A DNA stretch of 64,000 nt from Deminuibacter soli (GCF_003412455.1 NZ_QTJU01000011.1:62001-126000), one strand, 5' to 3'; shown: positions 7,873 to 16,925, numbered from the stretch's first letter. Program-made: numbers and translations. The notes: generated by a model from the sequence alone, not told the origin.

Positions 7873-10743
7873 CTATTTGATGATATCCCAGCGAATACCT
7901 GCCTGCCCGCGCTGGCTGTACCACTCTACCTGTGTAGGCCTGTGCGGATCGCCCAGGTAGTACTTCAGCGGGGCATTGTTAAGGTTGTTTAATTCTGCAA
8001 ATAACTTGATGCGTTTGCCTACAGCTACAGAGGCAGAGGCATCAATGGTGAAGTAATTGTCGGCCCAGGTGTACAGTTGCGGACCAAGCTGCTGGCTTAA
8101 TGTTTCAACAGACTTACCGCGGTAGTTACCCGCCAAACGAACCATCACGCCTTTTCTTTCATAAAACAGGATGGCGTTAAACAGGTGCTTGCTCTGGTTG
8201 GGTAAGCTGGTTTCATCAATCACCGTTTTGCCACCAACCACACGCGGCACATGCGTGCTGGAATGAATGTGCGTGTAGTTAAACTCGATACCGAACCCGC
8301 TCCAGAAGCCCTTCAGGAAATCGAAGCGCTTGTTAATACCAGCTTCAAAGCCCAGCAGGGATGCCTTTTGCAGGTTTTTGGGTTGTGAAGTAAGCACAGT
8401 GGCGCCGGTGTTATCCACAGCGGCAGACTGATCGGTGAAGATTACATTGCTCAGGTCTTTATAAAACACACCGCCGCTCAGCAAACCGATATTAGTGAAG
8501 TAGTACTCACCCATTAAATCGTAGTTGTTCGAGTATGTGGGTTTAAGATCAGGGTTGCCCTTGGTAATAGTAATGGGGCTCTTTGTTAAATCGCTTGATT
8601 CACCGGGATTAAGATCAGTAAAGTTGGGACGTATAAACGTACGTGTAAAAGCCGCACGGATATTCAGCTGATCGTTCAGGCTGTATTTAGCATGCAACAT
8701 CGGCAGCAGTGAATTGTACTGTTTGTTCACCGAAATGGGCGACACCCTGGTACCTGCACCGCTGGTGGTAAGTGTAGAACTGTTTAATTCAAATGCAGTG
8801 TACTCATTGCGCACGCCACCTGTTATATGCAGTTTATCGGTAACATCATAATCGGCCATTACATACCCGGCAGTTACGTTTTCATGACCATGATAAATAA
8901 GCGTAGCATTGCTGGCAGGTGAGTAGTTGCCAAATCCATTCTTACGCAGGAAGGCAGTATCGTACAAATCAAACAACTGCTGCTTGGTAAGCGGGTCTAC
9001 AATAGCACTGTTGTATGCATTCCCCAGCTCGCTGAAGAAGCTGCCCCTGTTGGGAAAGCTGGTGCGTTGTAAAGAGCTCAGCTGTAGCAGCGCAGGTGAG
9101 TTGGGAATGCCCAGCGCTGCACCCGGCAGGTATACATACGATGCCTGGTTAATGCCATCTCTTTGTTTGTTGCGATACTTGGCGCCATACTTCAACGAAA
9201 AGCGGCTGTTTACTGTATGCTTCAGGTTTACCTGCACCACCTTGTCTTTGTCGCTGTTATCCAGGGCGGCAATAACCAGCTGCTGCAAAGTAAGCTTGGT
9301 TGGGTCCATCAGTTCAGCCGGGTTGTTCGGATGCGCCTGTATGCTCATGGCATCATCGCCCTTGCCGTCAGGTGAATCCATTGCCAGGTACTTCTTGCCG
9401 TCGCTGGCCAAACCACCGAATCCGCTGGTGAGTTTCTGCCTGAAGTACGCAATCGGCAAACCTTTATTGCCATTGGTAGGCGGCGTACGCAGGTAATAAG
9501 AAGAGGTATGTTCAGATACTGCCCAATCCAGTTTCAGCTGGCTGCCCAGCTGGTGCTCACCACCCACTTCACCGCCATTGAGTTTGGTTTGATAATAAGA
9601 ATAACGGTAGGTATACTGGTAACGGCTGTTGTTGAAATCGTACCATGATTCATATACCGGGCGTATGTCGTTAAACTTATTGATCATGCCACGCGCGAAT
9701 ACCTTGTTCGATGCATTGAACCTGTACTCCAACCCAATATTGCTGCCGTACGTTTGGCGCGTACCCATATAGCGTTTCAAGTCCAGCGTGCTGATCGATT
9801 TCTGCTGCACAGGATTGCTGAGACCGGTATTGTAAGCCACCTCGTAAGAATCGGTGCCCCACTTCCTGTCCCACAAAGCACCTGCGATGATAATACCCAG
9901 TTTATTGTGAAAGAAACGGTCACCGTATACAATCGATGCGTTATAAGTGCCGTCTTTAGAGAAATTGTTGTACCCGCCTGCTGCACTCACATTCAGCATC
10001 CGTTTTGTTGGCGCGGTGCGGGTGATAAAGTTGATGGCGCCACCAATGGCATCGCCTTCCATATCGGGTGTAATGGCTTTGGTTACCTGTACGTACTGTA
10101 TCATTTCAGAAGGCACCACATCAAGCAGGGAAGCCCTTGTACCCTGGGGGTTGCCTGCCGGCAGGTGTGTGCCGTTGAACAGAGTGGAAGTCCACGCGAA
10201 TGGTGTACCACGTACCGTAGCCTGGTCGGCCTCGCCATGATAGCGTGATACCGCCACACCCTGCACACGTTGTACAGCTTCAGCGGCATTGCGATCCGGC
10301 AGTTTACCGATAGCATCTGCGGCAATCACTTCCATGATGGCTACGGAGTTCTTTTTAATGCTGTATGCCTTCGCCTGTGAGGGCGCCATGGTGCCTTTGA
10401 TCATTACATTGGCCAGGCGGCCCTGTGCAGGCTGCAGTTCAATAGTGCCTGCATCGTTGGTGCCTTTCTGCACATCCAGTTCCAGCTGGCGGGTATCGTA
10501 CCCCACATAATTAACCAGTATGGTTATTTTGCCCGTTGCCTGTGCGTTGAGTGTAAAGCTGCCCGCGAGATCGGAAGCAGCAGTGCGGCCGGTATTTTTA
10601 ACCGTAATGGTTGCACCGGGAAGCTGACCATCTTTCCCCGTAATAATGCCTTTAATAACCTGTGCCTTTACAGAAAGCACGGGCGCCAGCAGGCAGGCCA
10701 GCAGCATGTTGCGATAGCGCTTGTTGAATAAGCAGTGAAACAT
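7873..10743 (-). CDS. TonB-dependent receptor (TonB-Xanth-Caul type)
   Basis: An outer-membrane importer of 956 residues from the ATG at 10743. Order: signal peptide, a CarboxypepD_reg-like domain (VIKGIITGKDGQLPGATITVKN ...), a plug with KLPDRNAAEAVQRVQGVAVSR and EGDAIGGAINFITRTAPTKRM, then a long 22-strand-type barrel ending in an aromatic-rich strand. The KLPDRN/EGDAIGG signature is that of the receptor subgroup first described in Xanthomonas and Caulobacter, often for carbohydrates or phosphorylated compounds. An ATG at 10806 would add a Lys/Phe-rich leader that spoils the signal peptide. The gene is followed by a secreted phosphatase and preceded by a membrane AraC regulator on the same strand. 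Confidence 0.9.
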   Translation of the reverse strand: MFHCLFNKRYRNMLLACLLAPVLSVKAQVIKGIITGKDGQLPGATITVKNTGRTAASDLAGSFTLNAQATGKITILVNYVGYDTRQLELDVQKGTNDAGTIELQPAQGRLANVMIKGTMAPSQAKAYSIKKNSVAIMEVIAADAIGKLPDRNAAEAVQRVQGVAVSRYHGEADQATVRGTPFAWTSTLFNGTHLPAGNPQGTRASLLDVVPSEMIQYVQVTKAITPDMEGDAIGGAINFITRTAPTKRMLNVSAAGGYNNFSKDGTYNASIVYGDRFFHNKLGIIIAGALWDRKWGTDSYEVAYNTGLSNPVQQKSISTLDLKRYMGTRQTYGSNIGLEYRFNASNKVFARGMINKFNDIRPVYESWYDFNNSRYQYTYRYSYYQTKLNGGEVGGEHQLGSQLKLDWAVSEHTSSYYLRTPPTNGNKGLPIAYFRQKLTSGFGGLASDGKKYLAMDSPDGKGDDAMSIQAHPNNPAELMDPTKLTLQQLVIAALDNSDKDKVVQVNLKHTVNSRFSLKYGAKYRNKQRDGINQASYVYLPGAALGIPNSPALLQLSSLQRTSFPNRGSFFSELGNAYNSAIVDPLTKQQLFDLYDTAFLRKNGFGNYSPASNATLIYHGHENVTAGYVMADYDVTDKLHITGGVRNEYTAFELNSSTLTTSGAGTRVSPISVNKQYNSLLPMLHAKYSLNDQLNIRAAFTRTFIRPNFTDLNPGESSDLTKSPITITKGNPDLKPTYSNNYDLMGEYYFTNIGLLSGGVFYKDLSNVIFTDQSAAVDNTGATVLTSQPKNLQKASLLGFEAGINKRFDFLKGFWSGFGIEFNYTHIHSSTHVPRVVGGKTVIDETSLPNQSKHLFNAILFYERKGVMVRLAGNYRGKSVETLSQQLGPQLYTWADNYFTIDASASVAVGKRIKLFAELNNLNNAPLKYYLGDPHRPTQVEWYSQRGQAGIRWDIIK

Positions 10744-10886
10744 ACAAACTAAAATTTTCGCAAAGCTGCACTTCAAAAAAAACGCAGTCGACTTTCTGGA
10801 TACCACCGCACTTTATTGCCCAAACAGGTATCTAAAAATACTCACGGCTATTCATTGTCAACAATTTGCATCATATTAAGCCAAGG

Positions 10887-12152
10887 TTAACAATACTGCG
10901 CCGCACCTGTTTTTTGTGTAATCACGGTAAACGCTTCTGCCGCATGCAAGGCCGGTTTGTCTTTCTTTAACCAGGCAGAAGGCGTATGCCCTGTTACTTT
11001 TTTAAAGTACAGGTTGAAGGACGATTTGGAATGAAATCCCGCATCAAATGCCAGGGAAAGTATATTCGGCACAATTTGCTGCCGGCTGCATTTGTCCAGC
11101 AACAGGATCACTTCTTTAATCCTGTACTCATTGATGTATTGATAAAAGGATTTGCCGGTGCAATGGTTAATCAGTTCAGATGCCTGGTTGCGGGGTATCT
11201 TCAGCAAGGCAGCCAGTTTTTCGAGCGAGAGGGCGGCATCGGTATAGGGTTTCTGCTGTTCCATAATACCGGTAAGGCGGTTCATCAATGCCTGCTGCTG
11301 ATCTTCAGCCAGTAATAGCTTGCGCGTTGGGGTTAGATTGACTTCTTCGCATATTTCTTCTGCAGATGGTATTACTTCTGCTACTGCCGGTACAATAGGC
11401 ACTGCAGTAGTTAAGGTTTCATTCGCTACAATAAGGGGTTCAGTCACAGACGCAACAGGTTCTGCTGCGTCAATGGTTTTGCCGAGTATGCGGTACAGAC
11501 TTACCTCGTACTGTATAATCAGCACGCACCCAAGCAACAAACCGGCGTAGGCAATCACGCGAATGGTAATACCTGCTTTGTCCATATCAATCCCCGGCAT
11601 CATCGGTAACAGCAAACCGAATATGGCCAAACAGCACAGCAACAGTAATCCTGCCGAGAGCTGTGTGAGCAAACGGCGCTCTATGTTCCAGAACGATGCA
11701 AGTGACCGCGCTATGGGCAATGACATGATGGGGTAAATAATGCTGGCAATACTTGCATACAGGGTGAAGGTGTTGTACCAGTGCATCACCACCAGCGGCT
11801 CGCCGTGGTTAATCACCGTGTATGTGGCAATAAACAGGTATACCACCGAACTGGCAATGGCCGGTAAAAAGCAGTACCAGTGTTTGGCAGGACGATACCT
11901 GTCGTCACGCAGCTTTTGTGCAAACATCCACAGCAGCGGGCCATAGGCCAAACCGATAAACGTATTAAAGCCCCTGCGCATTTCTGTATAATGACCGGTA
12001 GTAAATATCAGGAACTTAAGCGTAAGATGCACACAAATGCACGCCAGCAGCCAGCGCAGCAATTCATTGGCAGGCCGCTTTTGCTGGCTTGCAGGTAACA
12101 ACAGTAACGCGATCAGTGATTGAAAAACGCCCAGTAGGATTATATAATTCAT
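10887..12152 (-). CDS. membrane-anchored AraC-family regulator
   Basis: A 421-residue protein with two parts. Residues 1-235 contain about seven hydrophobic helices, the layout of Bacteroidota regulators with a 7TM-like sensory module. After a variable linker (about 240-290), residues 310-405 form an AraC DNA-binding domain: SLEKLAALLKIPRNQASELINH for the first helix-turn-helix, then ILSLAFDAGFHSKSSFNLYFKKVTGHTPSAW. It lies 143 bases upstream of the receptor gene on the same strand, and probably regulates the receptor/phosphatase pair in response to an envelope signal. Confidence 0.88.
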   Translation of the reverse strand: MNYIILLGVFQSLIALLLLPASQQKRPANELLRWLLACICVHLTLKFLIFTTGHYTEMRRGFNTFIGLAYGPLLWMFAQKLRDDRYRPAKHWYCFLPAIASSVVYLFIATYTVINHGEPLVVMHWYNTFTLYASIASIIYPIMSLPIARSLASFWNIERRLLTQLSAGLLLLCCLAIFGLLLPMMPGIDMDKAGITIRVIAYAGLLLGCVLIIQYEVSLYRILGKTIDAAEPVASVTEPLIVANETLTTAVPIVPAVAEVIPSAEEICEEVNLTPTRKLLLAEDQQQALMNRLTGIMEQQKPYTDAALSLEKLAALLKIPRNQASELINHCTGKSFYQYINEYRIKEVILLLDKCSRQQIVPNILSLAFDAGFHSKSSFNLYFKKVTGHTPSAWLKKDKPALHAAEAFTVITQKTGAAQYC

Positions 12153-12366
12153 AGTACACAGGATAACCCGGTAAAGCTACTGTTGCAATATTACCTTATG
12201 GTTAATAAACCCGCACAGCGCACCATCATGCATCAGCAATAAATAAAATATATTCCATTACTTATATAAAAGCAGTTTGATGCCAGCACTATTCATTTGT
12301 GGAAGCTGCAGGTTAACACCCTGTTCTCCGTAACTTTGCCTTGCACAATTTCAACCCCGTGACAAC

Positions 12367-12855
12367 ATGCCGGCAATAGAACTCATTACCTACATACACA
12401 GCGACCTGGAAACCTGTTTCGATTTATCGCGCAGCATAGACCTGCACAAGGTTTCCACTGCCGCAACCAATGAAACAGCGGTTGATGGCGTTACCAGTGG
12501 ATTAATCGGGGCAGGCGAATTTGTAACCTGGCAGGCCGTACACTTTGGCATCAGGCAACGGTTATCGTCAAAAATTACCGCATACAACCGACCCGGTCAT
12601 TTCAGGGATGAGCAGTTAAAAGGTGCATTTAAAAGCATTGTGCACGATCATTATTTTGAATGGAAAGATGGCATGGTGCAGATGAAAGACGTATTCATCT
12701 TTCAGTCGCCCTTTGGCTTTGCAGGCCGCTTGTTTGAACGGCTTATACTCACCCGCTACATGACCAAACTACTAACCGAACGAAACAGGATCATAAAAGA
12801 ATATGCAGAATCTGCCAAAGGAAAAGCCCTGCTGCAACAAAAAAACCTCCGCTAA
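12367..12855 (+). CDS. SRPBCC-family protein
   Basis: A 162-residue cytoplasmic protein of the START/polyketide-cyclase-like (SRPBCC) superfamily. Seen: MPAIELITYIHSDLETCFDLSRSIDLH at the N-terminus, GLIGAGEFVTWQAVHFGIRQRLSSKIT in the middle, and FERLILTRYMTKLLTERNRIIKEYAES as the long C-terminal helix that closes the ligand pocket. Members bind hydrophobic ligands; the ligand here is unknown. A TAACTTTG (-7 type) lies at 12331-12338. The 214-base gap shared with the AraC gene holds no other gene. Confidence 0.8.
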   Translation: MPAIELITYIHSDLETCFDLSRSIDLHKVSTAATNETAVDGVTSGLIGAGEFVTWQAVHFGIRQRLSSKITAYNRPGHFRDEQLKGAFKSIVHDHYFEWKDGMVQMKDVFIFQSPFGFAGRLFERLILTRYMTKLLTERNRIIKEYAESAKGKALLQQKNLR

Positions 12856-12871
12856 TATCCTTTGTACCCGC

Positions 12872-12906
12872 CGTGTATTACTTCGTGTTCTCTGCGGTTA
12901 AAAAAT
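12872..12906. repeat. dispersed AACCGCAGAG-type intergenic repeat
   Basis: On the minus strand this reads TTTAACCGCAGAGAACACGA and continues AGTAATACACGG. Sequences of this AACCGCAGAG...CACGAAG type recur between genes in many unrelated bacterial genomes; I recognise it from memory and could not search. It lies in the 138-base gap between the SRPBCC gene and the acetyltransferase gene. Confidence 0.5.
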
Positions 12907-12993
12907 CCGCTCCGGTCATCAGGCTCGCTTCAATCACTCATTATTGCCAAACAATCACTCCTCACAGCTGTTTTATCAACAAACAGCCATCTC

Positions 12994-13548
12994 ATGAGAA
13001 CCGAATTACAGAAAATGCTGGCAGGCGAAAGCTACGAAGCCTGGGATACCGAATTAACAACCATGCGCGTGAAGGCAAGACAGCTGCTGCATGAATACAA
13101 CCAGTTAATCGCAGCACCCAAAGAAGCGCGTGCAGCAGTACTGTACCAACTGCTGGGAACCGCAAGCAATGCAGATATTCAGCCGCCGTTTTATTGCGAT
13201 TACGGTGTACATATAAAAGCCGGTGATAACCTTTTTATGAATTTCAATTGTGTGGTGCTCGATTGCGCACTGGTAACTATTGGCAACAACGTGCAAATGG
13301 GTCCGGCGGTACAAATCTATGCAGCCTTTCATCCGCTTGTTGCAGCAGAACGCATTAAAGGCCCTGAACTGGCAGGCCCCATCACTATCGGCGATAATGT
13401 ATGGATTGGCGGCGGTGCAATTATTTGTCCGAATGTAACCATCGGCAGCAACACCACCATCGGTGCGGGCAGCGTAGTAACACGTGATATACCGGCTAAT
13501 GTATTTGCAGCAGGCAATCCCTGCCGGGTAATTAAAACCATTCAATAG
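12994..13548 (+). CDS. maa: maltose O-acetyltransferase
   Basis: A 184-residue left-handed beta-helix acetyltransferase that transfers acetyl from acetyl-CoA to sugars. The N-terminal MLAGESYEAWDTELTTMRVKARQLLHEYN is the conserved mac domain, followed by IQPPFYCDYGVHIKAGDNLFMNFNCVVLD, the catalytic-His region AAFHPL, and hexapeptide repeats (ITIGDNVWIGGGAIICPNVTIGSNTTIGAGSVVTRDIP). The end, NVFAAGNPCRVIK, is typical. I start at the ATG at 12994 because upstream sequence is repeat-derived and unlike the family. Length matches the E. coli relative. Confidence 0.92.
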   Translation: MRTELQKMLAGESYEAWDTELTTMRVKARQLLHEYNQLIAAPKEARAAVLYQLLGTASNADIQPPFYCDYGVHIKAGDNLFMNFNCVVLDCALVTIGNNVQMGPAVQIYAAFHPLVAAERIKGPELAGPITIGDNVWIGGGAIICPNVTIGSNTTIGAGSVVTRDIPANVFAAGNPCRVIKTIQ

Positions 13549-13697
13549 CGAGGGAGCTGCAACATTTATCCGGTACCGGCAGCAGTTGTTTTGCCGGCTG
13601 CGTAAAAACCTGCAGGTATAGTACAGCAGGCTATTCCATTAATCGAAAAAGCTTGCAACCGGGTACAGTTTTTTGTACTTTGTTAAAAACTTGCTGT

Positions 13698-14363
13698 ATG
13701 AAACAATCATTACTCGCGCTGCTGGTAACGGCAGCTGCTTTTACTGCCTGCAACAATGCCGGCACAGCTACCACAACTGCTGCACAAACAGCCGATACCA
13801 CTGCTGCAGCACCCGCCAAAACCAATAGTGAAAAGAAATGGATTGCAGTAGATTCTGCCACCGAAATGAAAGCCTGGATGACCTATGCCACACCTGGCGA
13901 TATACACAAGGCACTGGCCAGGGCCGATGGCAACTGGAACGTGCAAACCACTACCTGGGCTGCCATAGGCGCGCCGCCCAGCACCGCCAAGGCCAAAATG
14001 GTCAACAAAATGATGCTGGGTGGCCGCTACCAGATGTCTAACTTCAGTGGCAACTTCATGGGTATGCCTTTTGAAGGCGTGTCTGTTACTGCATACGACA
14101 ATGCCAAAAAGAAATTCATTAATACATGGATAGACAATATGGGTACCGGCCTTACTAAAATGGAAGGTACCTGGGATTCAACTGCCAAAACCATTACCTA
14201 TACCGGCACCATGTTAAATCCGGCCAACAATATCGAATGCGATTTAAAAGAAGTGCTCACCCTGGTTGATGATAACAACCAGGTAATGGAGATGTGGGGA
14301 CCAGATCCTAAAACAGGCCAGCAGTTTAAATCGATGGAAATGAAATTCACCCGCGCCAAATAA
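13698..14363 (+). CDS. DUF1579 lipoprotein
   Basis: A 221-residue lipoprotein: the signal ends with FTA-Cys18, then an Ala/Thr-rich linker to about residue 45. The folded part matches DUF1579: WMTYATPGDIHKALARADGNW, GGRYQMSNFSGNFMGMPFEGV, YDNAKKKFINTWIDNMGTG and MKMEFTRAK-like ending. DUF1579 proteins are beta-barrel-like and their role is unknown. A TTG at 13653 and TACTTTG at 13676-13682 resemble a Bacteroidota promoter with one base fewer in the -7 element. Confidence 0.87.
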   Translation: MKQSLLALLVTAAAFTACNNAGTATTTAAQTADTTAAAPAKTNSEKKWIAVDSATEMKAWMTYATPGDIHKALARADGNWNVQTTTWAAIGAPPSTAKAKMVNKMMLGGRYQMSNFSGNFMGMPFEGVSVTAYDNAKKKFINTWIDNMGTGLTKMEGTWDSTAKTITYTGTMLNPANNIECDLKEVLTLVDDNNQVMEMWGPDPKTGQQFKSMEMKFTRAK

Positions 14364-14378
14364 AATCACCGCTTATAT

Positions 14379-14418
14379 AAAAGCCCCGGCATATGGTTTA
14401 AACTTTGCCTGGGCTTTT
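14379..14418 (+). terminator. rho-independent terminator
   Basis: AAAAGCCC (14379-14386) pairs with GGGCTTTT (14411-14418), with extra GGCA/TGCC pairing inside, followed by T. It ends the DUF1579 lipoprotein transcript before the DinB gene. Confidence 0.75.
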
Positions 14419-14446
14419 TAACTTTACTGCTGCCAAACAATACTAC

Positions 14447-14974
14447 ATGCACCTGTTACAACAGTTTAACCAAACCATCAGCCAGTGGATTGATAGCCTT
14501 GATAGCTACACACTCGAAATGCTTTGCACAAAGCCCGCAGCAGCAGCATGGTCGCTGGGGCAGGTATATGTACACATTGCAGCTGATACTGCTTATTTTA
14601 TCAATGAAATGGCTGCCTGTTTGCAAAGCACTGCCAACAGCAATGAGGTAATGCATCCGCATGCCAGCACAATGCTCCGCAACAATGCCTTTCCCGATAC
14701 CCTTATCCAAGGCCCTGCCACCGTATCAAGCGTACCGCAGCCTGCCAGCAAAGAAGCCCTGTTACAGCAGCTGCACGCTGTTCAGCAACAGGTAAACGAT
14801 TTATGTGCCCGCTATCCTGTTGAAGCATCAACCGGTAAAAGCCGCCACCCCGGATTGGGATATTTTAACGCAGCAGAATGGCTGCACTTTGCAGAAATAC
14901 ATATGCGGCACCATTTCAGGCAAAAGCAACGTATAGATGCACAGCTGTTCCCTTATACCAAACCTGCATTTTAA
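14447..14974 (+). CDS. DinB-family protein
   Basis: A 175-residue four-helix-bundle protein of the DinB/YfiT superfamily. The N-terminal helix (LLQQFNQTISQWIDSLDSYTLEML), WSLGQVYVHIAADTAYFINEM with a conserved His, and C-terminal NAAEWLHFAEIHMRHHFRQKQRI supply the His residues that bind a divalent metal in this family. Members are thiol-dependent transferases or of unknown role. The start is the ATG at 14447. It stands alone between a terminator and the ABC-F promoter. Confidence 0.85.
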   Translation: MHLLQQFNQTISQWIDSLDSYTLEMLCTKPAAAAWSLGQVYVHIAADTAYFINEMAACLQSTANSNEVMHPHASTMLRNNAFPDTLIQGPATVSSVPQPASKEALLQQLHAVQQQVNDLCARYPVEASTGKSRHPGLGYFNAAEWLHFAEIHMRHHFRQKQRIDAQLFPYTKPAF

Positions 14975-14981
14975 CACCCTG

Positions 14982-15014
14982 TTTTTGAAGCATGTGCATT
15001 TTTTGCTATATTTG
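14982..15014 (+). promoter_or_regulatory. Bacteroidota-type promoter of the ABC-F gene
   Basis: TTTTTG at 14982-14987 (-33 element) and TATATTTG at 15007-15014 (-7 element, exact TAnnTTTG) are separated by 19 bases. This matches the known Bacteroidota sigma-ABfr promoter pattern better than any other site I found in the window. It predicts transcription from about 15020 and a leader of about 120 nt. Confidence 0.7.
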
Positions 15015-15054
15015 CAGCAGCAAAGCACAAGATTTTCTCACGAACATCCCTTAG

Positions 15055-15066
15055 ATGAAAAAATAA
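15055..15066 (+). CDS. four-codon upstream ORF (Met-Lys-Lys-stop)
   Basis: ATG AAA AAA TAA at 15055-15066, 76 bases before the ABC-F start. Its stop codon overlaps the first bases of the left arm of an inverted repeat (15063-15074) whose right arm covers the ABC-F start codon. A ribosome held here would block that arm. Whether the codons are translated is not shown by the sequence; there is no obvious Shine-Dalgarno, but this phylum rarely uses one. Confidence 0.4.
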   Translation: MKK

Positions 15067-15144
15067 TTTCTTTCAACACATAAAACGGCAGTGCCCTATC
15101 AGGGTACACTGCACATTCTTACCCGTTTTAAAGAAAGAAATTAT
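15063..15144 (+). promoter_or_regulatory. structured leader, candidate translational attenuator
   Basis: Three nested inverted repeats precede the ABC-F gene. The outer one, ATAATTTCTTTC (15063-15074) with GAAAGAAATTAT (15133-15144), is 12 bp, perfect, and takes in two bases of the ATG and the A/G-rich tract before it. The middle one is TAAAACGG (15081-15088) with CCGTTTTA (15123-15130). The inner one, CAGTGCCCT with AGGG-TA-CACTG (15089-15111), closes on a three-base loop. No T-tract follows, so the design points to translation control rather than transcription termination. Confidence 0.6.
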
Positions 15145-16741
15145 GCTTATACTGCAAGGTGTAACCTATACACACCCTAACAGGGATCTGTTATTCAGCG
15201 ACATCCAGCTTACTGTTAATAAACACGATAAAATTGCGCTAACCGGCAACAACGGCGCCGGCAAGTCTACACTGTTAAAAATAATGGCAGGCGAACTGCA
15301 GCCTGCCTCCGGAACGGTAAATGCATCAGCTGTACCGTATTACCTGCCGCAGCTGTTTGGCCAGTTCAATGGCCTCACTATTGCACAGGCCCTGCATATT
15401 GATCAGCAGCTGCAGGCCCTGCAGGCAATACTCAGCGGCGATACAAGCGAACAAAACTATACGTTGCTGAACGACGACTGGGGTATTGAAGAGCGCTGCA
15501 ATGAAGCGCTGGCTTACTGGCAGCTGCACGGACTTAGTTTAGCCGCACCGATTGACACACTCAGCGGCGGACAGAAAACAAAAGTATTTCTCGCAGGCAT
15601 GATGATACATCAACCGGCTATCGTATTGCTCGACGAGCCCAGCAACCACCTCGATGCCGCAGGCAGGAATAAACTGTACAGCTATATACAACACACCAAT
15701 CAAACACTGGTAGTGGTAAGCCACGACCGTACATTGCTAAACCTGATGAACACCGTGTGCGAACTAAGCAAACGCGGCATTACCGTATATGGCGGCAATT
15801 ACGATTTTTACCGTGAGCAGAAAACACTGGAACAGGATGCACTGAACGAAGACGTGCGCAGCAAAGAAAAAGCATTGCGTAAGGCTAAAGAGATAGAACG
15901 TGAATCAATGGAGCGGCAGCAGAAACTGGATGCCCGCGGCAAACGCAGGCAGGAGAAGGCAGGCCTGCCCACCATTTCGATGAAGACGTTTAAAAACAAT
16001 GCAGAGAAAAGCACGGCCCGTATGAAGGAAGTGCACGCAGATAAAATTGACGCCATTGCACAGGAACTCACCCACCTGCGGCAAACCTTGCCCGATGCCG
16101 GTAAAATGCGCATAGGCTTCAACAACACGTCCCTGCACAAAGGCAAGATACTGGCCACTGCAACCAATATCAATTTCAGTTACAACGGCCAACCGCTGTG
16201 GAGCACCCCGCTTGACTTTCAGCTGGTAAGCGGCAACAGGCTGGCTATTAAAGGACAGAATGGCTCCGGCAAAACAACGCTCATTCAACTATTGCTCGGC
16301 ACATTACAACCCACATCAGGCACCCTGGAAAGGGCAGCAGTAAAAGCCATTTATGTTGACCAGGAATATTCCCTGGTTGATAACACACGCAGTGTATATG
16401 AACAGGCACAGCAATACAACACAGGTGCCCTGCAGGAACATGAAATAAAAAACCGCCTCAGCCGTTTTTTATTTACCCGGGAACACTGGAATAAATGCTG
16501 TGCAGCACTTAGCGGCGGAGAAAAAATGCGGCTGATGCTCTGCTGCCTAACCATCGATACTAATGCCCCGGACATCATTATACTCGACGAACCCACCAAT
16601 AACCTCGATATTCAGAACATGGAGATTTTAACAGGGGCCATCAACGAATACGAAGGAACACTATTGGTAGTATCGCACGATGCGTATTTTCTGCAGCAGA
16701 TTAATGTAACGCAATCATTGGAGCTGGAAGCTGCCACATAA
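15143..16741 (+). CDS. ABC-F family ATPase (ribosome-associated)
   Basis: A 532-residue soluble protein with two ABC domains and no membrane segments. ABC1 has Walker A GNNGAGKS (35-42), signature LSGGQK (140-145) and LLDEPSNHLD (162-171). A charged, coiled-coil-like linker spans about 225-325. ABC2 has Walker A GQNGSGKT (371-378), LSGGEK and ILDEPTNNLD. ABC-F proteins act on the ribosome, either as translation factors or by dislodging antibiotics; the linker decides which, and I cannot assign a subfamily by eye. The highly structured leader with an upstream ORF is what is often seen for antibiotic-inducible members. Confidence 0.92.
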   Translation: MLILQGVTYTHPNRDLLFSDIQLTVNKHDKIALTGNNGAGKSTLLKIMAGELQPASGTVNASAVPYYLPQLFGQFNGLTIAQALHIDQQLQALQAILSGDTSEQNYTLLNDDWGIEERCNEALAYWQLHGLSLAAPIDTLSGGQKTKVFLAGMMIHQPAIVLLDEPSNHLDAAGRNKLYSYIQHTNQTLVVVSHDRTLLNLMNTVCELSKRGITVYGGNYDFYREQKTLEQDALNEDVRSKEKALRKAKEIERESMERQQKLDARGKRRQEKAGLPTISMKTFKNNAEKSTARMKEVHADKIDAIAQELTHLRQTLPDAGKMRIGFNNTSLHKGKILATATNINFSYNGQPLWSTPLDFQLVSGNRLAIKGQNGSGKTTLIQLLLGTLQPTSGTLERAAVKAIYVDQEYSLVDNTRSVYEQAQQYNTGALQEHEIKNRLSRFLFTREHWNKCCAALSGGEKMRLMLCCLTIDTNAPDIIILDEPTNNLDIQNMEILTGAINEYEGTLLVVSHDAYFLQQINVTQSLELEAAT

Positions 16742-16925
16742 GCCTTTCAGATATGACTGATATTTTAACAATTGTGTCATTCCAACACATTGAAACAACC
16801 TGTAATACTAATGAAAACATATTATCGTTGTTAATTTCCTTTTTTCGTTTTGCGTAAATCAAATTCCCGATAGCGTCAGCCATCTGGACGTGCAGGGTGC
16901 ACTTTTGCATTTTTAACAAAGGCTT

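Noticed and set aside
8927-9496. Long open frame on the plus strand inside the TonB receptor gene
   Set aside because: It lies fully antisense to a well-supported receptor gene and its translation resembles no protein family.
13576-13597. CCGGCA/TGCCGG hairpin after the acetyltransferase gene as a terminator
   Set aside because: The stem is only 6 bp and no T-tract follows, so I did not annotate it.
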